From: Burkholderiales bacterium
GTDB lineage: Bacteria; Pseudomonadota; Gammaproteobacteria; Burkholderiales; SG8-41
Assembly: GCA_019634975.1 (NCBI GenBank)
Contig: JAHCAI010000002.1
Coordinates: 124,001-188,000 of the forward strand
Length of the DNA stretch: 64,000 nt
Direction: 5' to 3'
Shown here one piece after another: positions 8,893 to 18,097 of this stretch (the first letter of the stretch is position 1; each line of letters starts with the position of its first letter). The translations under genes were made by a program, and so were the position numbers. The notes under the pieces are model-generated. The model ran no database searches and had not been told where the DNA came from. It saw nothing but the letters and a program-made list of their open reading frames with translations.

Positions 8893-8919
8893 CGCCGCGG
8901 CAAACGCGGCGTTTTTTTT
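8893..8919 (+). terminator. Rho-independent terminator after coxC
   Basis: A perfect 7-bp stem (CGCCGCG / CGCGGCG) with a GCAAA loop is followed directly by eight Ts. It lies 85 nt past coxC and ends the oxidase operon on the plus strand. There is no T-tract on the other strand, so it does not serve the convergent DUF2909 gene. Confidence 0.9.
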
Positions 8920-8979
8920 CAGGGCAGGGTGATGCCGCCCGAACGGGGTTGTCCGGCCGCGGTCAAATCCGCTGCCGGC

Positions 8980-9174
8980 TCAAAGCCGCGTGGTGATCAG
9001 GCCGGTCTGGAAACCGATCATCAGCAGCAGGAACAGGATAACCGACAGCGCGACGCGGACCGTCAGTGCCTTGGCGGTGCGTTCCGTGGTGCCGCGGTCC
9101 TTGAGCATGTAATACAGCGCCGAACCCAGGCTGCCCAGGATGACAAGTAGGAACAGGATGACAATGATGCGCAT
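8980..9174 (-). CDS. Twin-transmembrane protein, DUF2909 family
   Basis: A 64-residue protein made of two hydrophobic helices (about 3-23 and 40-60) joined by a charged loop LKDRGTTERTAKA. This matches DUF2909, a small inner-membrane family that occurs with cytochrome oxidase and SURF1 genes. It is transcribed away from SURF1; the two starts lie so close that any promoters must overlap the neighbouring gene's 5' end. No enzyme function is known. Confidence 0.8.
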   Translation of the reverse strand: MRIIVILFLLVILGSLGSALYYMLKDRGTTERTAKALTVRVALSVILFLLLMIGFQTGLITTRL

Positions 9175-9215
9175 GATGTTTGCGCACCGAGTTTAACCCA
9201 AGCCGAGGTTCGCAG

Positions 9216-9944
9216 TTGCTTTCGATAGGATTTGCAGGTTTCGAGTTCAGGCCGCGCCTCGGCTGGACCCTGGCCGCCGCCGCCGGCATCGCGCTGACGC
9301 TCGCGCTCGGCCAGTGGCAGGTGGGACGTGCCCAGTACAAGGAGGCCCTGCAGGCGCGCTACGACCAGCTCGGGCGCCAGCCCGCGGTCAGCATCGGACC
9401 GGATCCGGTTGATCGTGACAGCCTGCTGCTGCGCAGGGTGGAATTGCGGGGCACCTTCGAGCCGAAATACACCGTTTTCATCGACAACAGGATTTACCGG
9501 CACCAGCCGGGGTTCCATGTGGCGACGCCGCTGAGAATTACGGGTTCGGACCGCCGTGTCCTGGTCAACCGCGGCTGGGTGGCGAGCCCGCGCGACCGCA
9601 GCCTGCCGGAGGTGCGCACGCCCGCCGGCGAACAGACCGTGCAGGGCGTTGCGGTTGCCTGGAGCGAGCGCTACCTTGAACTGTCGACCAAGGTCGCCGA
9701 GGGGAACATCTGGCAGAACCTGGTCTACGAGCGTTACCGGCAGGCGACCGGGCTCGAGCTGCAGCCGGTCGTGGTGCAACAGACCAGTGCGGCGGATGAC
9801 GGACTGGTGCGGGAGTGGAATCGTCCCGACCTCGGCCGCAATACCCACCTTGCCTACGCTTTCCAGTGGTACGCGCTGAGCCTTGCGATACTCGTCTATT
9901 ACCTGGTGTCTCATGTCAAACGAAAACCCTCCCCCAAGCCGTAA
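9216..9944 (+). CDS. SURF1 family cytochrome oxidase biogenesis protein
   Basis: About 242 residues. An N-terminal transmembrane helix with the SURF1 signature ALGQWQVGRAQYK, a large periplasmic region containing RVLVNRGWV, and a C-terminal helix (YALSLAILVYYLV) are the usual SURF1 layout. These proteins assist heme a insertion into subunit I. The start is uncertain: TTG 9216 has GAGG seven nt upstream, while TTG 9180 would add 12 residues. No ATG start is available near the N terminus. Confidence 0.85.
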   Translation: MLSIGFAGFEFRPRLGWTLAAAAGIALTLALGQWQVGRAQYKEALQARYDQLGRQPAVSIGPDPVDRDSLLLRRVELRGTFEPKYTVFIDNRIYRHQPGFHVATPLRITGSDRRVLVNRGWVASPRDRSLPEVRTPAGEQTVQGVAVAWSERYLELSTKVAEGNIWQNLVYERYRQATGLELQPVVVQQTSAADDGLVREWNRPDLGRNTHLAYAFQWYALSLAILVYYLVSHVKRKPSPKP

Positions 9945-10488
9945 GCCGCTGTGGCTGGTTGCCGCGGTGTGCATCGCGCCTTTCGTGCTGTCCTTTGTGG
10001 CCTACCATTTTTACCAGCCCGAGGGGCGGGTGAACTACGGGGAGCTCATCGAGGGCCGCCAGGTCTCCGATTCGGCGCTGAAGCTTGCCGACGGCAAGGC
10101 TTTTTCCTTTGCGCAACTGCGCGGCAAGTGGGTTTATGTCACGGTGGATGCGGCTGCCTGCGACGCGTACTGCGACAAGAAGCTGTGGCAGATACGCCAG
10201 GTGCGCAAGACTCAGGGCAAGTATCCGGAGCGCATCGAACGCGTCTGGCTGATCAGCGACGGCGGCCCGCCCGGCCCGCGCGAGCGCAGCGAATACGAGG
10301 GCACCTGGTTCGTAAACGCCGCAGGCAGCGATGTGCTGAATGCGCTGCCTCACGCCGGCGCGCTGAACGACCATATCTACCTGGTCGATCCCCTGGGCAA
10401 CATCGTGCTGCGCTATCCGCGGGATGCCGATCCGACGCGCATCAAGAAGGACCTGCAACGGCTGCTGCGCGTGTCGCGCATCGGTTGA
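9913..10488 (+). CDS. SCO-like membrane-anchored thioredoxin-fold protein
   Basis: About 191 residues: an N-terminal signal anchor (about 12-32) followed by a thioredoxin-like domain with a C-x3-C pair (CDAYC) and a distal His in NDHIYLVDPLGN, the three copper ligands of SCO/SenC proteins. A role in CuA assembly or in reducing the CuA cysteines is likely. ATG 9913 lies inside the end of SURF1 (32-nt overlap). It diverges from classical SCO in the sequence around the cysteines and is distinct from the lipoprotein SCO at 12418. Confidence 0.78.
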   Translation: MSNENPPPSRKPLWLVAAVCIAPFVLSFVAYHFYQPEGRVNYGELIEGRQVSDSALKLADGKAFSFAQLRGKWVYVTVDAAACDAYCDKKLWQIRQVRKTQGKYPERIERVWLISDGGPPGPRERSEYEGTWFVNAAGSDVLNALPHAGALNDHIYLVDPLGNIVLRYPRDADPTRIKKDLQRLLRVSRIG

Positions 10489-10521
10489 TCGAGAAAACTT
10501 CTGACTTGTCGAGTGCCTGAA

Positions 10522-11508
10522 ATGTACAGGAAGCTGGCCTGGTTTGTGGTGGTGTACACCTTCGTGGTGGTGGTTGTCGGCGCCTATGTGCGCCTGGCCG
10601 ATGCCGGCCTCGGTTGCCCGGACTGGCCGGGCTGCTACGGTGAGCTGACGCCGCACCATGCGCGCGATGACATCGCAAAGGCGGTCGAGGAGCAGGGTGG
10701 AACCCATGGCCCGGTCTCGATGAGCAAGGCCTGGAAGGAAATGTTCCATCGTTACATCGCAGGCGGGCTCGGGCTGCTGATACTGGCGATCACCGCAATT
10801 GCCTGGCTGAAGCGGCGCGAGCTCGGCCAGTCGCCGGCGCTTGCCACCGGGATACTCGGGCTGGTGATCTTCCAGGCTGCCCTCGGCATGTGGACGGTCA
10901 CGCTGTTGCTGAAGCCGGTGATCGTCACCCTGCACCTGCTCGGCGGCATGGCATTGCTCGCGCTGCTGGCATTGCTGGCGCTGCGCCAGCAGGCGCCGCC
11001 ACCGCTGCCGGCGGCGGTGACCAGGCTGAGGCCGCTGGCTGTTCTCGCCCTGCTGGTGGTGATCGCCCAGATCGCCTTGGGCGGGTGGGTGTCGACCAAT
11101 TACGCCGCGCTGGCCTGCACCGACTTTCCGACTTGCCACGGCGAGTGGCTGCCGCAGATGGATTTCCGCCACGGCTTCCAGCTGGTGCGCGAACTGGGCA
11201 AGACCGCTGCCGGCACCCACCTGAGCTATGACGCGCTCACCGCGATCCACTGGAGCCATCGCGTGGGCGCGCTGATCACCCTGCTCGTGGTCGGGCTTCT
11301 GGGGCTGCTGCTGCTGCGCGATCCCGCCTCTTCGCGGCTGGGGGGCGTGCTTCTCGGCGTGCTGCTGGTGCAGGTCGTGCTGGGCATCGCCAACGTGCTG
11401 GGCGGCCTGCCGCTGTTGCTGGCAGCCGCGCACAATGCCGGCGCCGCAATTTTATTGCTGACCATGGTGGTGATAAACTTCGCACTCCGTCAGAGGCCGG
11501 TTTCCTGA
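10522..11508 (+). CDS. ctaA: Heme A synthase
   Basis: An eight-helix membrane protein of about 328 residues (Cox15/CtaA) that oxidises the C8 methyl group of heme O to give heme A. The paired His ligands are visible in [20 protein letters not shown] and HNAGAA, and extracytoplasmic Cys pairs in LGCPDWPGC and [11 protein letters not shown] 10522 was chosen; an in-frame GTG three codons upstream (10513) is an alternative and neither has a strong Shine-Dalgarno. The stop overlaps the ctaB start by one nt (TGATG). Confidence 0.94.
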   Translation: MYRKLAWFVVVYTFVVVVVGAYVRLADAGLGCPDWPGCYGELTPHHARDDIAKAVEEQGGTHGPVSMSKAWKEMFHRYIAGGLGLLILAITAIAWLKRRELGQSPALATGILGLVIFQAALGMWTVTLLLKPVIVTLHLLGGMALLALLALLALRQQAPPPLPAAVTRLRPLAVLALLVVIAQIALGGWVSTNYAALACTDFPTCHGEWLPQMDFRHGFQLVRELGKTAAGTHLSYDALTAIHWSHRVGALITLLVVGLLGLLLLRDPASSRLGGVLLGVLLVQVVLGIANVLGGLPLLLAAAHNAGAAILLLTMVVINFALRQRPVS

Positions 11509-12407
11509 TGTCGTCCACCGCAGTCCGCACGCCGCAATCATCCCGCATCCAGCAGTTCTACGCGCTGACCAAGCCGCGCGTGGTGTCGCTGATCGTTTTT
11601 ACGGCGGTGATCGGCATGTTTCTGGCGACGCCGGGCATGGTGCCGCCGGCGATCCTGCTGGCGGGCACGCTGGGCATCGCGCTGGTCGCCGGAGCTGCCG
11701 CCGCGGTCAACTGCCTGGTCGAGCAGAAAATCGACGCCCTGATGACCCGTACCCAGTTCCGTCCGCTGCCCCGTGGCCAGATCACGCCGCTGGAGACTCT
11801 GGTGTTTTCCGGCATCGTCGGCGGTATCGGCCTTGCATTGCTTTACCACTGGGTCAACGCGCTGACGATGTGGCTGACGCTGGCGACCTTTGTCGGCTAC
11901 GCGATCATCTACACGGTGATCCTGAAGCCGATGACCCCGCAGAACATCGTCATCGGGGGCGCGTCCGGCGCGATGCCGCCGGTGCTGGGCTGGGCTGCCG
12001 TGACCGGCGACGTCACGCCCCAGGCGCTGACCCTGTTCCTGATCATCTTTGCCTGGACGCCCCCCCACTTCTGGGCGCTTGCGCTGTACCGGAAGGAGGA
12101 ATACGCCAAGGCCGGCGTGCCGATGCTGCCGGTGACCCACGGCGACAAGTTCACCCGTCTGCATGTACTGCTCTACACCATCATCCTGCTGGCCTGCTCG
12201 ACGCTGCCGTTCGTGACCCGGATGAGCGGCCTGCCGTACCTGTTCGCGGCGCTTGGTCTCGGCGCGGTGTTCATGTATTACGCGGTGAAGATATACACCG
12301 ATTACAGCGACGCGCTGGCGCGCCGCACGTTCCGCTACTCGATCCTGTATCTGACGCTGCTGTTCGCGGCGCTGCTGATCGACCATTACCTGCAGCTGTT
12401 TGTCTGA
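11508..12407 (+). CDS. ctaB: Protoheme IX farnesyltransferase (heme O synthase)
   Basis: A 299-residue UbiA-superfamily prenyltransferase that farnesylates heme B. The first Asp-rich-type motif reads [16 protein letters not shown], with Glu at the position of the first Asp, and is followed by RPLPRG; the second conserved loop is [16 protein letters not shown]. About nine hydrophobic helices are apparent. It is coupled to ctaA, placing both heme A steps in one transcript. Confidence 0.95.
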   Translation: MSSTAVRTPQSSRIQQFYALTKPRVVSLIVFTAVIGMFLATPGMVPPAILLAGTLGIALVAGAAAAVNCLVEQKIDALMTRTQFRPLPRGQITPLETLVFSGIVGGIGLALLYHWVNALTMWLTLATFVGYAIIYTVILKPMTPQNIVIGGASGAMPPVLGWAAVTGDVTPQALTLFLIIFAWTPPHFWALALYRKEEYAKAGVPMLPVTHGDKFTRLHVLLYTIILLACSTLPFVTRMSGLPYLFAALGLGAVFMYYAVKIYTDYSDALARRTFRYSILYLTLLFAALLIDHYLQLFV

Positions 12408-12417
12408 GATACCGCCG

Positions 12418-13008
12418 ATGGCTGACTCCCGGCGCCGTTTCCTGTTCGCCGCGGCCGCACTGCTGGCCGCAGCCGCCTGTTCCGAGAAGCCCGAGGAGCC
12501 ACGATTCAGGCTGACCGACGTCACCGGCGCCTCCTTCGGAAGGGAGCTTGCGCTGTTCGACCACAACGGCCAGCGCCGCACGCTGGCTGATTTCCGCGGC
12601 AAGGTGGTCACCCTGTTTTTCGGCTTCACGCACTGCCCGGATGTCTGTCCGACGACGCTGGTGGAGATGGCTTCGGTGATGAAGGAGCTCGGTGCGGATG
12701 CCGGGCGACTGCAGGTGCTTTTCGTCACCGTTGATCCGCAACGCGACACCGCTGAGGTGCTCAAGCGCTATGTGCCGGCCTTTCATCCGTCTTTCCTCGG
12801 CCTCACCGGCTCGATGGAGGAGATCACGCGCACGGCCAAGGAATTCAAGATCTTTTTCCAGAAGCAGCCCTTGCCTTCCGGCGGCTACACAATGGATCAC
12901 TCGGCCGGCACCTATATCCTGGACAGCGAGGGCCGCCTGCGGCTGTTTGCGCAGTACGGTGTCGGCGCACCGACCCTGCTTCACGACATCCGGTTGCTGC
13001 TCAAATAA
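12418..13008 (+). CDS. SCO1/SenC family copper chaperone lipoprotein
   Basis: About 196 residues. A lipoprotein signal peptide ends at AAAC, followed by a thioredoxin-fold domain with the copper-binding CPDVC in FGFTHCPDVCPTTL and the distal His in YTMDHSAGTYIL. It matures the CuA centre of cytochrome oxidase. ATG 12418 gives the lipoprotein signal; a TTG at 12400 would add six residues. The stop codon TAA lies inside the A-tract of the opposing rpoH terminator. Confidence 0.92.
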   Translation: MADSRRRFLFAAAALLAAAACSEKPEEPRFRLTDVTGASFGRELALFDHNGQRRTLADFRGKVVTLFFGFTHCPDVCPTTLVEMASVMKELGADAGRLQVLFVTVDPQRDTAEVLKRYVPAFHPSFLGLTGSMEEITRTAKEFKIFFQKQPLPSGGYTMDHSAGTYILDSEGRLRLFAQYGVGAPTLLHDIRLLLK

Positions 13009-13031
13009 AAAAGCCCCGGCGGTGCCGGGGC
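13007..13031 (-). terminator. Rho-independent terminator of rpoH
   Basis: An 8-bp stem (GCCCCGGC with GCCGGGGC) and a 3-nt loop lie at 13013-13031. On the minus strand the hairpin is followed by a run of six Ts (plus-strand As at 13007-13012) that overlaps the last bases of the convergent SCO gene. It lies about 25 nt past the rpoH stop and on the plus strand has no T-tract. Confidence 0.85.
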
Positions 13032-13056
13032 CCGATCACGCAGGTGGCGCGGAGAC

Positions 13057-13923
<867 letters not shown>

Positions 13924-13945
13924 GGTCACACTCCTCATAGCAACA

Positions 13946-13975
13946 AGTTTAGCACTCACACCCTAAGAGTGCCAA
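13946..13975 (-). promoter_or_regulatory. Predicted rpoH promoter
   Basis: On the minus strand TTGGCA (13975-13970) and TAAACT (13951-13946) are 18 nt apart, giving a start near 13939 and a leader of only about 16 nt before the rpoH ATG. Both hexamers overlap the CIRCE palindrome, so a bound repressor would block RNA polymerase. Confidence 0.7.
13949..13975. promoter_or_regulatory. CIRCE element (HrcA operator) upstream of rpoH
   Basis: The plus strand reads TTAGCACTC, a 9-nt spacer (ACACCCTAA), then GAGTGCCAA. The CIRCE consensus is TTAGCACTC-N9-GAGTGCTAA, so 17 of 18 arm positions match and the spacer length is exact. HrcA binds CIRCE and represses chaperone genes until heat shock. The position between the -35 and the start of rpoH makes it a functional operator candidate; no hrcA gene is in the window. 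Confidence 0.88.
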
Positions 13976-14004
13976 CCGGGCCGGGAGTTCCCCCGAGAAG
14001 GCTT

Positions 14005-14034
14005 GAAAATATTCAATAAAATCAATATATTACC
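14005..14034 (+). repeat. AT-rich intergenic element, copy 1
   Basis: Reads GAAAATATTCAATAAAATCAA and then TATATTACC. On the minus strand it begins at the ftsX TAA stop and lies between ftsX and rpoH. It belongs to a family of seven similar AT-rich stretches in this window (others near 21600, 30890, 42130, 48790, 58720 and 61810). Confidence 0.55.
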
Positions 14035-14938
14035 TTGGATTATAAGCGCCCAGGTGGCGCCGCACCGAGAGCCAGGCGCCGAACCAGCCCAAGGCGGCGG
14101 CAAAAACCAGCAGGGTGAGGCTGTCGCCGGCGTCCAGGTGAGCCAGCTGCAGCGGCAGGCCATACAGTGCGGCCAGCGGCTGCAGCCGGTCGTTGAACAG
14201 GGCCAGCACAGCCCAGACCATCAGCCAGGCGGCTGCCCCGCCGGCGGTACCGGTGATGGCGCCGAAGTAGAGGAAAGGCCTGCGGATCCAGCCGTCGGTG
14301 GCGCCGATCAGCTTGGCAACCTCGATCTCGTCGCGCTGGGTGAGGATCTGCAGGCGGATGGTGTTGAAGGTGACCGCGACCAGCGCGAATGCGAGCGCCG
14401 TGGCGAGCAGCAGCACGGCATGGCGCCCGAGGCCAAGCAACTGGTCCAGCCGGCGCGCCCAGTCGGAGTCGACATGCACCTCCGCAACCTTCGGCCACTG
14501 CCGGAATTCCCCGCGCAGTCCATCGAGAGTCGCGGCATCGGCGCCGGCAGCGGTGACCACCCAGGCGTCCGGCAGCGGATTGCCGGGCAGGCCGGCGATG
14601 ATGTCGTCGAGGCCGGTGCGCGCTTTCAGCGTTTCGAGGGCTGCGGCGCGCGGCACGAAGCGGCTTGCGCTGATGCCGCTGCGTGCCTTCAGGCGCTCGC
14701 CGATGGCGCGGGCTTCCGCGGCGCTCGCCTCAGGCGCGAGGAAGAGGCTCAGCTGCGGCTGCGGGGAGTAGTCGCGCGCGAGTCCCTGCAGACTGGCGAG
14801 CACCACGTAAAAGCCCAGCGGCAGCGCAAGCGCGGTGCCGATCACCGCGATGTTGAACAGGCTCGCGAGCGGTGCCCGCAGCAGGCGTGCGAGCGTGCCG
14901 CTGCAGGCGCGGCGGTGTGCGGCAAGCCAGCTAGTCAT
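14030..14938 (-). CDS. ftsX: Cell division protein FtsX (ABC-type permease)
   Basis: About 302 residues with four transmembrane helices: one after the N-terminal cytoplasmic segment, a large periplasmic loop (about 60-170), then three helices. The cytoplasmic stretch LQILTQRDEIEVAKLIGATD before the third helix is typical of FtsX. With FtsE it regulates septal peptidoglycan hydrolases. ATG 14938 overlaps the ftsE stop by 8 nt; reading further upstream would run into ftsE in another frame. Confidence 0.92.
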   Translation of the reverse strand: MTSWLAAHRRACSGTLARLLRAPLASLFNIAVIGTALALPLGFYVVLASLQGLARDYSPQPQLSLFLAPEASAAEARAIGERLKARSGISASRFVPRAAALETLKARTGLDDIIAGLPGNPLPDAWVVTAAGADAATLDGLRGEFRQWPKVAEVHVDSDWARRLDQLLGLGRHAVLLLATALAFALVAVTFNTIRLQILTQRDEIEVAKLIGATDGWIRRPFLYFGAITGTAGGAAAWLMVWAVLALFNDRLQPLAALYGLPLQLAHLDAGDSLTLLVFAAALGWFGAWLSVRRHLGAYNPR

Positions 14939-15593
14939 GGTGCACCCGGCCGCCGCGGATTTCGACCTGCCGCGGCTGCAGGCGTGCCGCGAGCTGGGTG
15001 TCGTGCGTCGCCAGCACCACGGTGACGCCGACCCGGTTGAAGTCGCGGAACAGCTCGCCGATGTCTGCCGCATATCCGGCATCCAGGTTGCCCGTCGGCT
15101 CGTCGGCAAGCAGGATCGACGGGCGGTGCACGATCGCACGCGCGATGCACAGGCGCTGCTGTTCGCCGCCGGAGAGCGTGATCGGGCGCGCCTTCTCCTT
15201 GTGCAGCAGGCCGACCTTGTCGAGCGCGGCGCGCGCGCGCCTGGCGCCCTCGCGGCGGTCGAAGCCGGTGATGTCGAGCGGCAGCATCACGTTGTCGAAC
15301 ACGCTGCGCTCGAACAGCAGCTTGTGGTCCTGGAAAACCAGGCCGAAATTGCGGCGCAGGAAGGGGATGCCGCGCGCGCGCAGCGAGCCGACATTCTGGC
15401 CGTTGACGACGACCGAGCCCGAAGTCGGGCGCTCGATGGCGGCGATCAGCTTGAGCAGCGTGCTCTTGCCCGCACCGGAGTGGCCGGTGATGAACACCAT
15501 CTCGCCGGTTTCGATCGCCAGCGACACGCCGTTCAGCGCTTCATGGCCGCCGGGGTAGCGCTTGCTGACGTTGCTGAGGGCGATCTGGCTCAC
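14931..15593 (-). CDS. ftsE: Cell division ATP-binding protein FtsE
   Basis: A 220-residue ABC ATPase with Walker A GHSGAGKST, signature LSGGEQQR, Walker B ILLADEPTG and H-loop ATHD. It forms the FtsEX complex at the division septum. The start overlaps the ftsY stop by 4 nt and the end overlaps ftsX by 8 nt, giving the conserved order ftsY-ftsE-ftsX. Confidence 0.95.
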   Translation of the reverse strand: MSQIALSNVSKRYPGGHEALNGVSLAIETGEMVFITGHSGAGKSTLLKLIAAIERPTSGSVVVNGQNVGSLRARGIPFLRRNFGLVFQDHKLLFERSVFDNVMLPLDITGFDRREGARRARAALDKVGLLHKEKARPITLSGGEQQRLCIARAIVHRPSILLADEPTGNLDAGYAADIGELFRDFNRVGVTVVLATHDTQLAARLQPRQVEIRGGRVHHD

Positions 15594-16555
15594 GAGTCGA
15601 GCAGTGCGGCGACGAAGTCGCCGGCGACGAAGGGGCGCAGATCCTCCATGCCTTCGCCGACGCCGATGAAACGCACGGGAATGGTCCTGCCTCCAGTGCG
15701 GCTGTGGGCGATGGCGGCGATGACGCCGCCCTTGGCGGTGCCGTCGAGCTTGGTCAGCGCGAGACCGGTGACGCCGATGGCGGCATCGAAGGCCGCGAGC
15801 TGTGCCAGCGCGTTCTGCCCGGTGTTTGCGTCGAGCACCAGCAGCACCTCGTGGGGCGCGCCCGGCATGGCCTTGCCGATGACGCGCTTGACCTTGCTGA
15901 TCTCCTCCATCAGGTGCAGCTGGGTCGGCAGCCGGCCAGCGGTGTCGGCAAGGACGATGTCGGTGCCGCGCGCCCTGGCGGCATTGACGGCATCGAATAT
16001 CACTGCCGCGGCGTCCCCCGAGGCCTGGGAAATCACCGTGACGTTGTTGCGCTCGCCCCAGGCCGTCAGCTGCTCGCGGGCTGCCGCGCGGAAAGTGTCG
16101 CCGGCAGCGAGCAGCACCGACTTGCCCTGCGACTGGAAATGATGCGCCAGTTTGCCGATCGAGGTCGTCTTCCCCGCGCCGTTGACCCCCGCCAGCATGA
16201 TCACAAAGGGGCGGTGGCCGGAGGTGACCAGCGGCTGGGCCACGCCCTGCAACAGCTCGAGCAGCGTTTCGCGCAGACCCGAGCGCAGCTGTTGCGCCTC
16301 GGTGTAGCGCTCGCGGCGTGCGCGGGCGCGCAATGCCTCGAGCAGGCGGCCGGTCGCGGCGACGCCGACGTCGGCGGTCAGCAGGGCGGTTTCGAGTTCT
16401 TCATAAAAAGCCTCGTCCAGCTTGCGCCCCGGACTGAACAGGCTGCCCAGATGCTCGCCCAGGCGGGCGCGGGTCTTGCCCAGACCCTGCTGCAGGCGCT
16501 CGAGCCAGCCCGGTGATGCGCCGGACTGCCCGTCCTTTTTTCCGAAACCAAACAT
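15590..16555 (-). CDS. ftsY: Signal recognition particle receptor FtsY
   Basis: A 321-residue SRP-family GTPase: N domain (about 25-110), then G1 GVNGAGKTT, the DTFRAAAREQL insertion-box segment, DTAGR and TKLDGTAKGG. It receives ribosome-SRP complexes at the inner membrane. The acidic A domain seen in E. coli is nearly absent, as in many betaproteobacteria. ATG 16555 (MFGFGKKDG) gives a compact N terminus. It is divergent from the M16 peptidase genes. Confidence 0.95.
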   Translation of the reverse strand: MFGFGKKDGQSGASPGWLERLQQGLGKTRARLGEHLGSLFSPGRKLDEAFYEELETALLTADVGVAATGRLLEALRARARRERYTEAQQLRSGLRETLLELLQGVAQPLVTSGHRPFVIMLAGVNGAGKTTSIGKLAHHFQSQGKSVLLAAGDTFRAAAREQLTAWGERNNVTVISQASGDAAAVIFDAVNAARARGTDIVLADTAGRLPTQLHLMEEISKVKRVIGKAMPGAPHEVLLVLDANTGQNALAQLAAFDAAIGVTGLALTKLDGTAKGGVIAAIAHSRTGGRTIPVRFIGVGEGMEDLRPFVAGDFVAALLDS

Positions 16556-16702
16556 GAATGGCGCGGTCTGACTGCGGCGGCATCTGCACAAGCCGCGCCG
16601 AAGACCGGACTGAATGAACGAATTGGTTACAATTCTAACAGGGCCATCCGCATCGTACGCCGGCCGTCCCGTACGGCCGGGCCCGCTTTCCGACAGGACA
16701 TC

Positions 16703-18097
16703 ATGAATCTTGCGATCCGTTTTCTGCAGGCTGCAGCCCTCGCCTGCGCGTTTTCCCTCGCCGGCCATGCCGCTTCGGCGGAGACCACTGGCGTTGCCGA
16801 ACGGGAGCTTGCCAACGGCCTGCGCGTCATCGTCAAGCCGGACCGCCGCGCGCCGGTGGCAGTCACCATGGTCTGGTACCGCATCGGAAGCATCGACGAG
16901 CAGAATGGAGTCACCGGTGTCGCGCACGTGCTGGAGCACATGATGTTCAAGGGCACCAAAACCGTGGCACCCGGGGAGTTCTCTAAGCTGATCGCTGCGG
17001 CCGGCGGACGCGACAATGCCTTCACCAGTCGCGACTACACCGGCTACTTCCAGACCATGCACAAGTCGGAGCTGCCGCTGTCATTCCGTCTCGAGGCCGA
17101 TCGCATGGCGAACCTCGTGCTGTCGCCGGAGGAGTTCGCGAAGGAGATCAAGGTGGTGATGGAGGAAAGACGCTGGCGCACCGACGACCGTCCGCATGCG
17201 GTGGTCTACGAGCGGCTCATGGCGGCGGCGCTGGCTGCGCATCCCTACCGCAATCCGATCATCGGCTGGATGAGCGACCTCGAAAATCTGACCGTCGAGG
17301 ATACCCGCGCGTTCTACGACCAGTGGTACGCGCCCAACAACGCGATCGTGGTTGTTGTCGGGGACGTGGTCCCCGAGGAGGTATTCGCACTGGCCGAGCG
17401 CCACTTCGGCGGAATCCCGCGGAAAACGCTGCCGCAGCGCAAGCCGCAGCAAGAGCCGCCGCAGCTCGGCATCAAGCGGATCACCGTCAAGGTGCCGGCG
17501 GAACTGCCCTACGTGCTGATGGCCTGGCGCGTGCCCCGGCTGCAGAACCCGGCGCAAGACTGGGAGCCCTATGCGCTCGACATGCTCGAAAGCGTGTTGA
17601 GCGGCAACGAGGCGGCGCGGCTGCCCCAGCGTCTGGTGAAGACCGACCGCAGGGCCACAATGGCAGGGGCCAGTTACGACGGCGTCGGCCGCGGCCCGGG
17701 CTTTTTCTACCTCAGCGCCACGCCGGTAACCGGCGGCAGCGCGGCGGAAATGGAAGAGGCACTGCGCCGCGAGATCCGGCGCATTGTCGAGGAAGGCGTG
17801 ACCCAGGAGGAGCTCGACCGCGTCAAGGCGCAGGTCATTGCCGCGCAGGTCTACCAGCGCGACTCGATGTTTTTCCAGGCGCGGCAGATCGGCTGGCTGG
17901 AGACCGTCGGGTTTTCCCACCGCAATCTCGATTTGTTCATCGAGAAGCTGCAGCAAGTGACCGCCGAGCAGGTGCGGGAGGTCGCGCGCAAGTATCTGGT
18001 CGATGACGGGCTGACCGTGGCCTACCTCGATCCGCAGCCGCTGGAAAAAGGCGCGCGCCGCGCCGCCCCGCCGGCAGGAGTGCGCCATGGCAACTAG
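16703..18097 (+). CDS. M16 family zinc peptidase, catalytic subunit
   Basis: A 464-residue pitrilysin-family protein with a signal peptide ending at ASA. The inverted zinc motif H74-V-L-E77-H78 and the distal acidic segment KVVMEERRW are intact, so it should be active; it probably acts in the periplasm as one half of a heterodimer. The next gene, overlapping by 11 nt, encodes the partner lacking the motif. The substrate is unknown. Confidence 0.9.
   Translation: MNLAIRFLQAAALACAFSLAGHAASAETTGVAERELANGLRVIVKPDRRAPVAVTMVWYRIGSIDEQNGVTGVAHVLEHMMFKGTKTVAPGEFSKLIAAAGGRDNAFTSRDYTGYFQTMHKSELPLSFRLEADRMANLVLSPEEFAKEIKVVMEERRWRTDDRPHAVVYERLMAAALAAHPYRNPIIGWMSDLENLTVEDTRAFYDQWYAPNNAIVVVVGDVVPEEVFALAERHFGGIPRKTLPQRKPQQEPPQLGIKRITVKVPAELPYVLMAWRVPRLQNPAQDWEPYALDMLESVLSGNEAARLPQRLVKTDRRATMAGASYDGVGRGPGFFYLSATPVTGGSAAEMEEALRREIRRIVEEGVTQEELDRVKAQVIAAQVYQRDSMFFQARQIGWLETVGFSHRNLDLFIEKLQQVTAEQVREVARKYLVDDGLTVAYLDPQPLEKGARRAAPPAGVRHGN

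Noticed and set aside
16605..16633. Promoter for the M16 peptidase pair (TACAAT at 16628)
   Set aside because: The -10 hexamer is good but no acceptable -35 lies at 16-18 nt, so it was not annotated.
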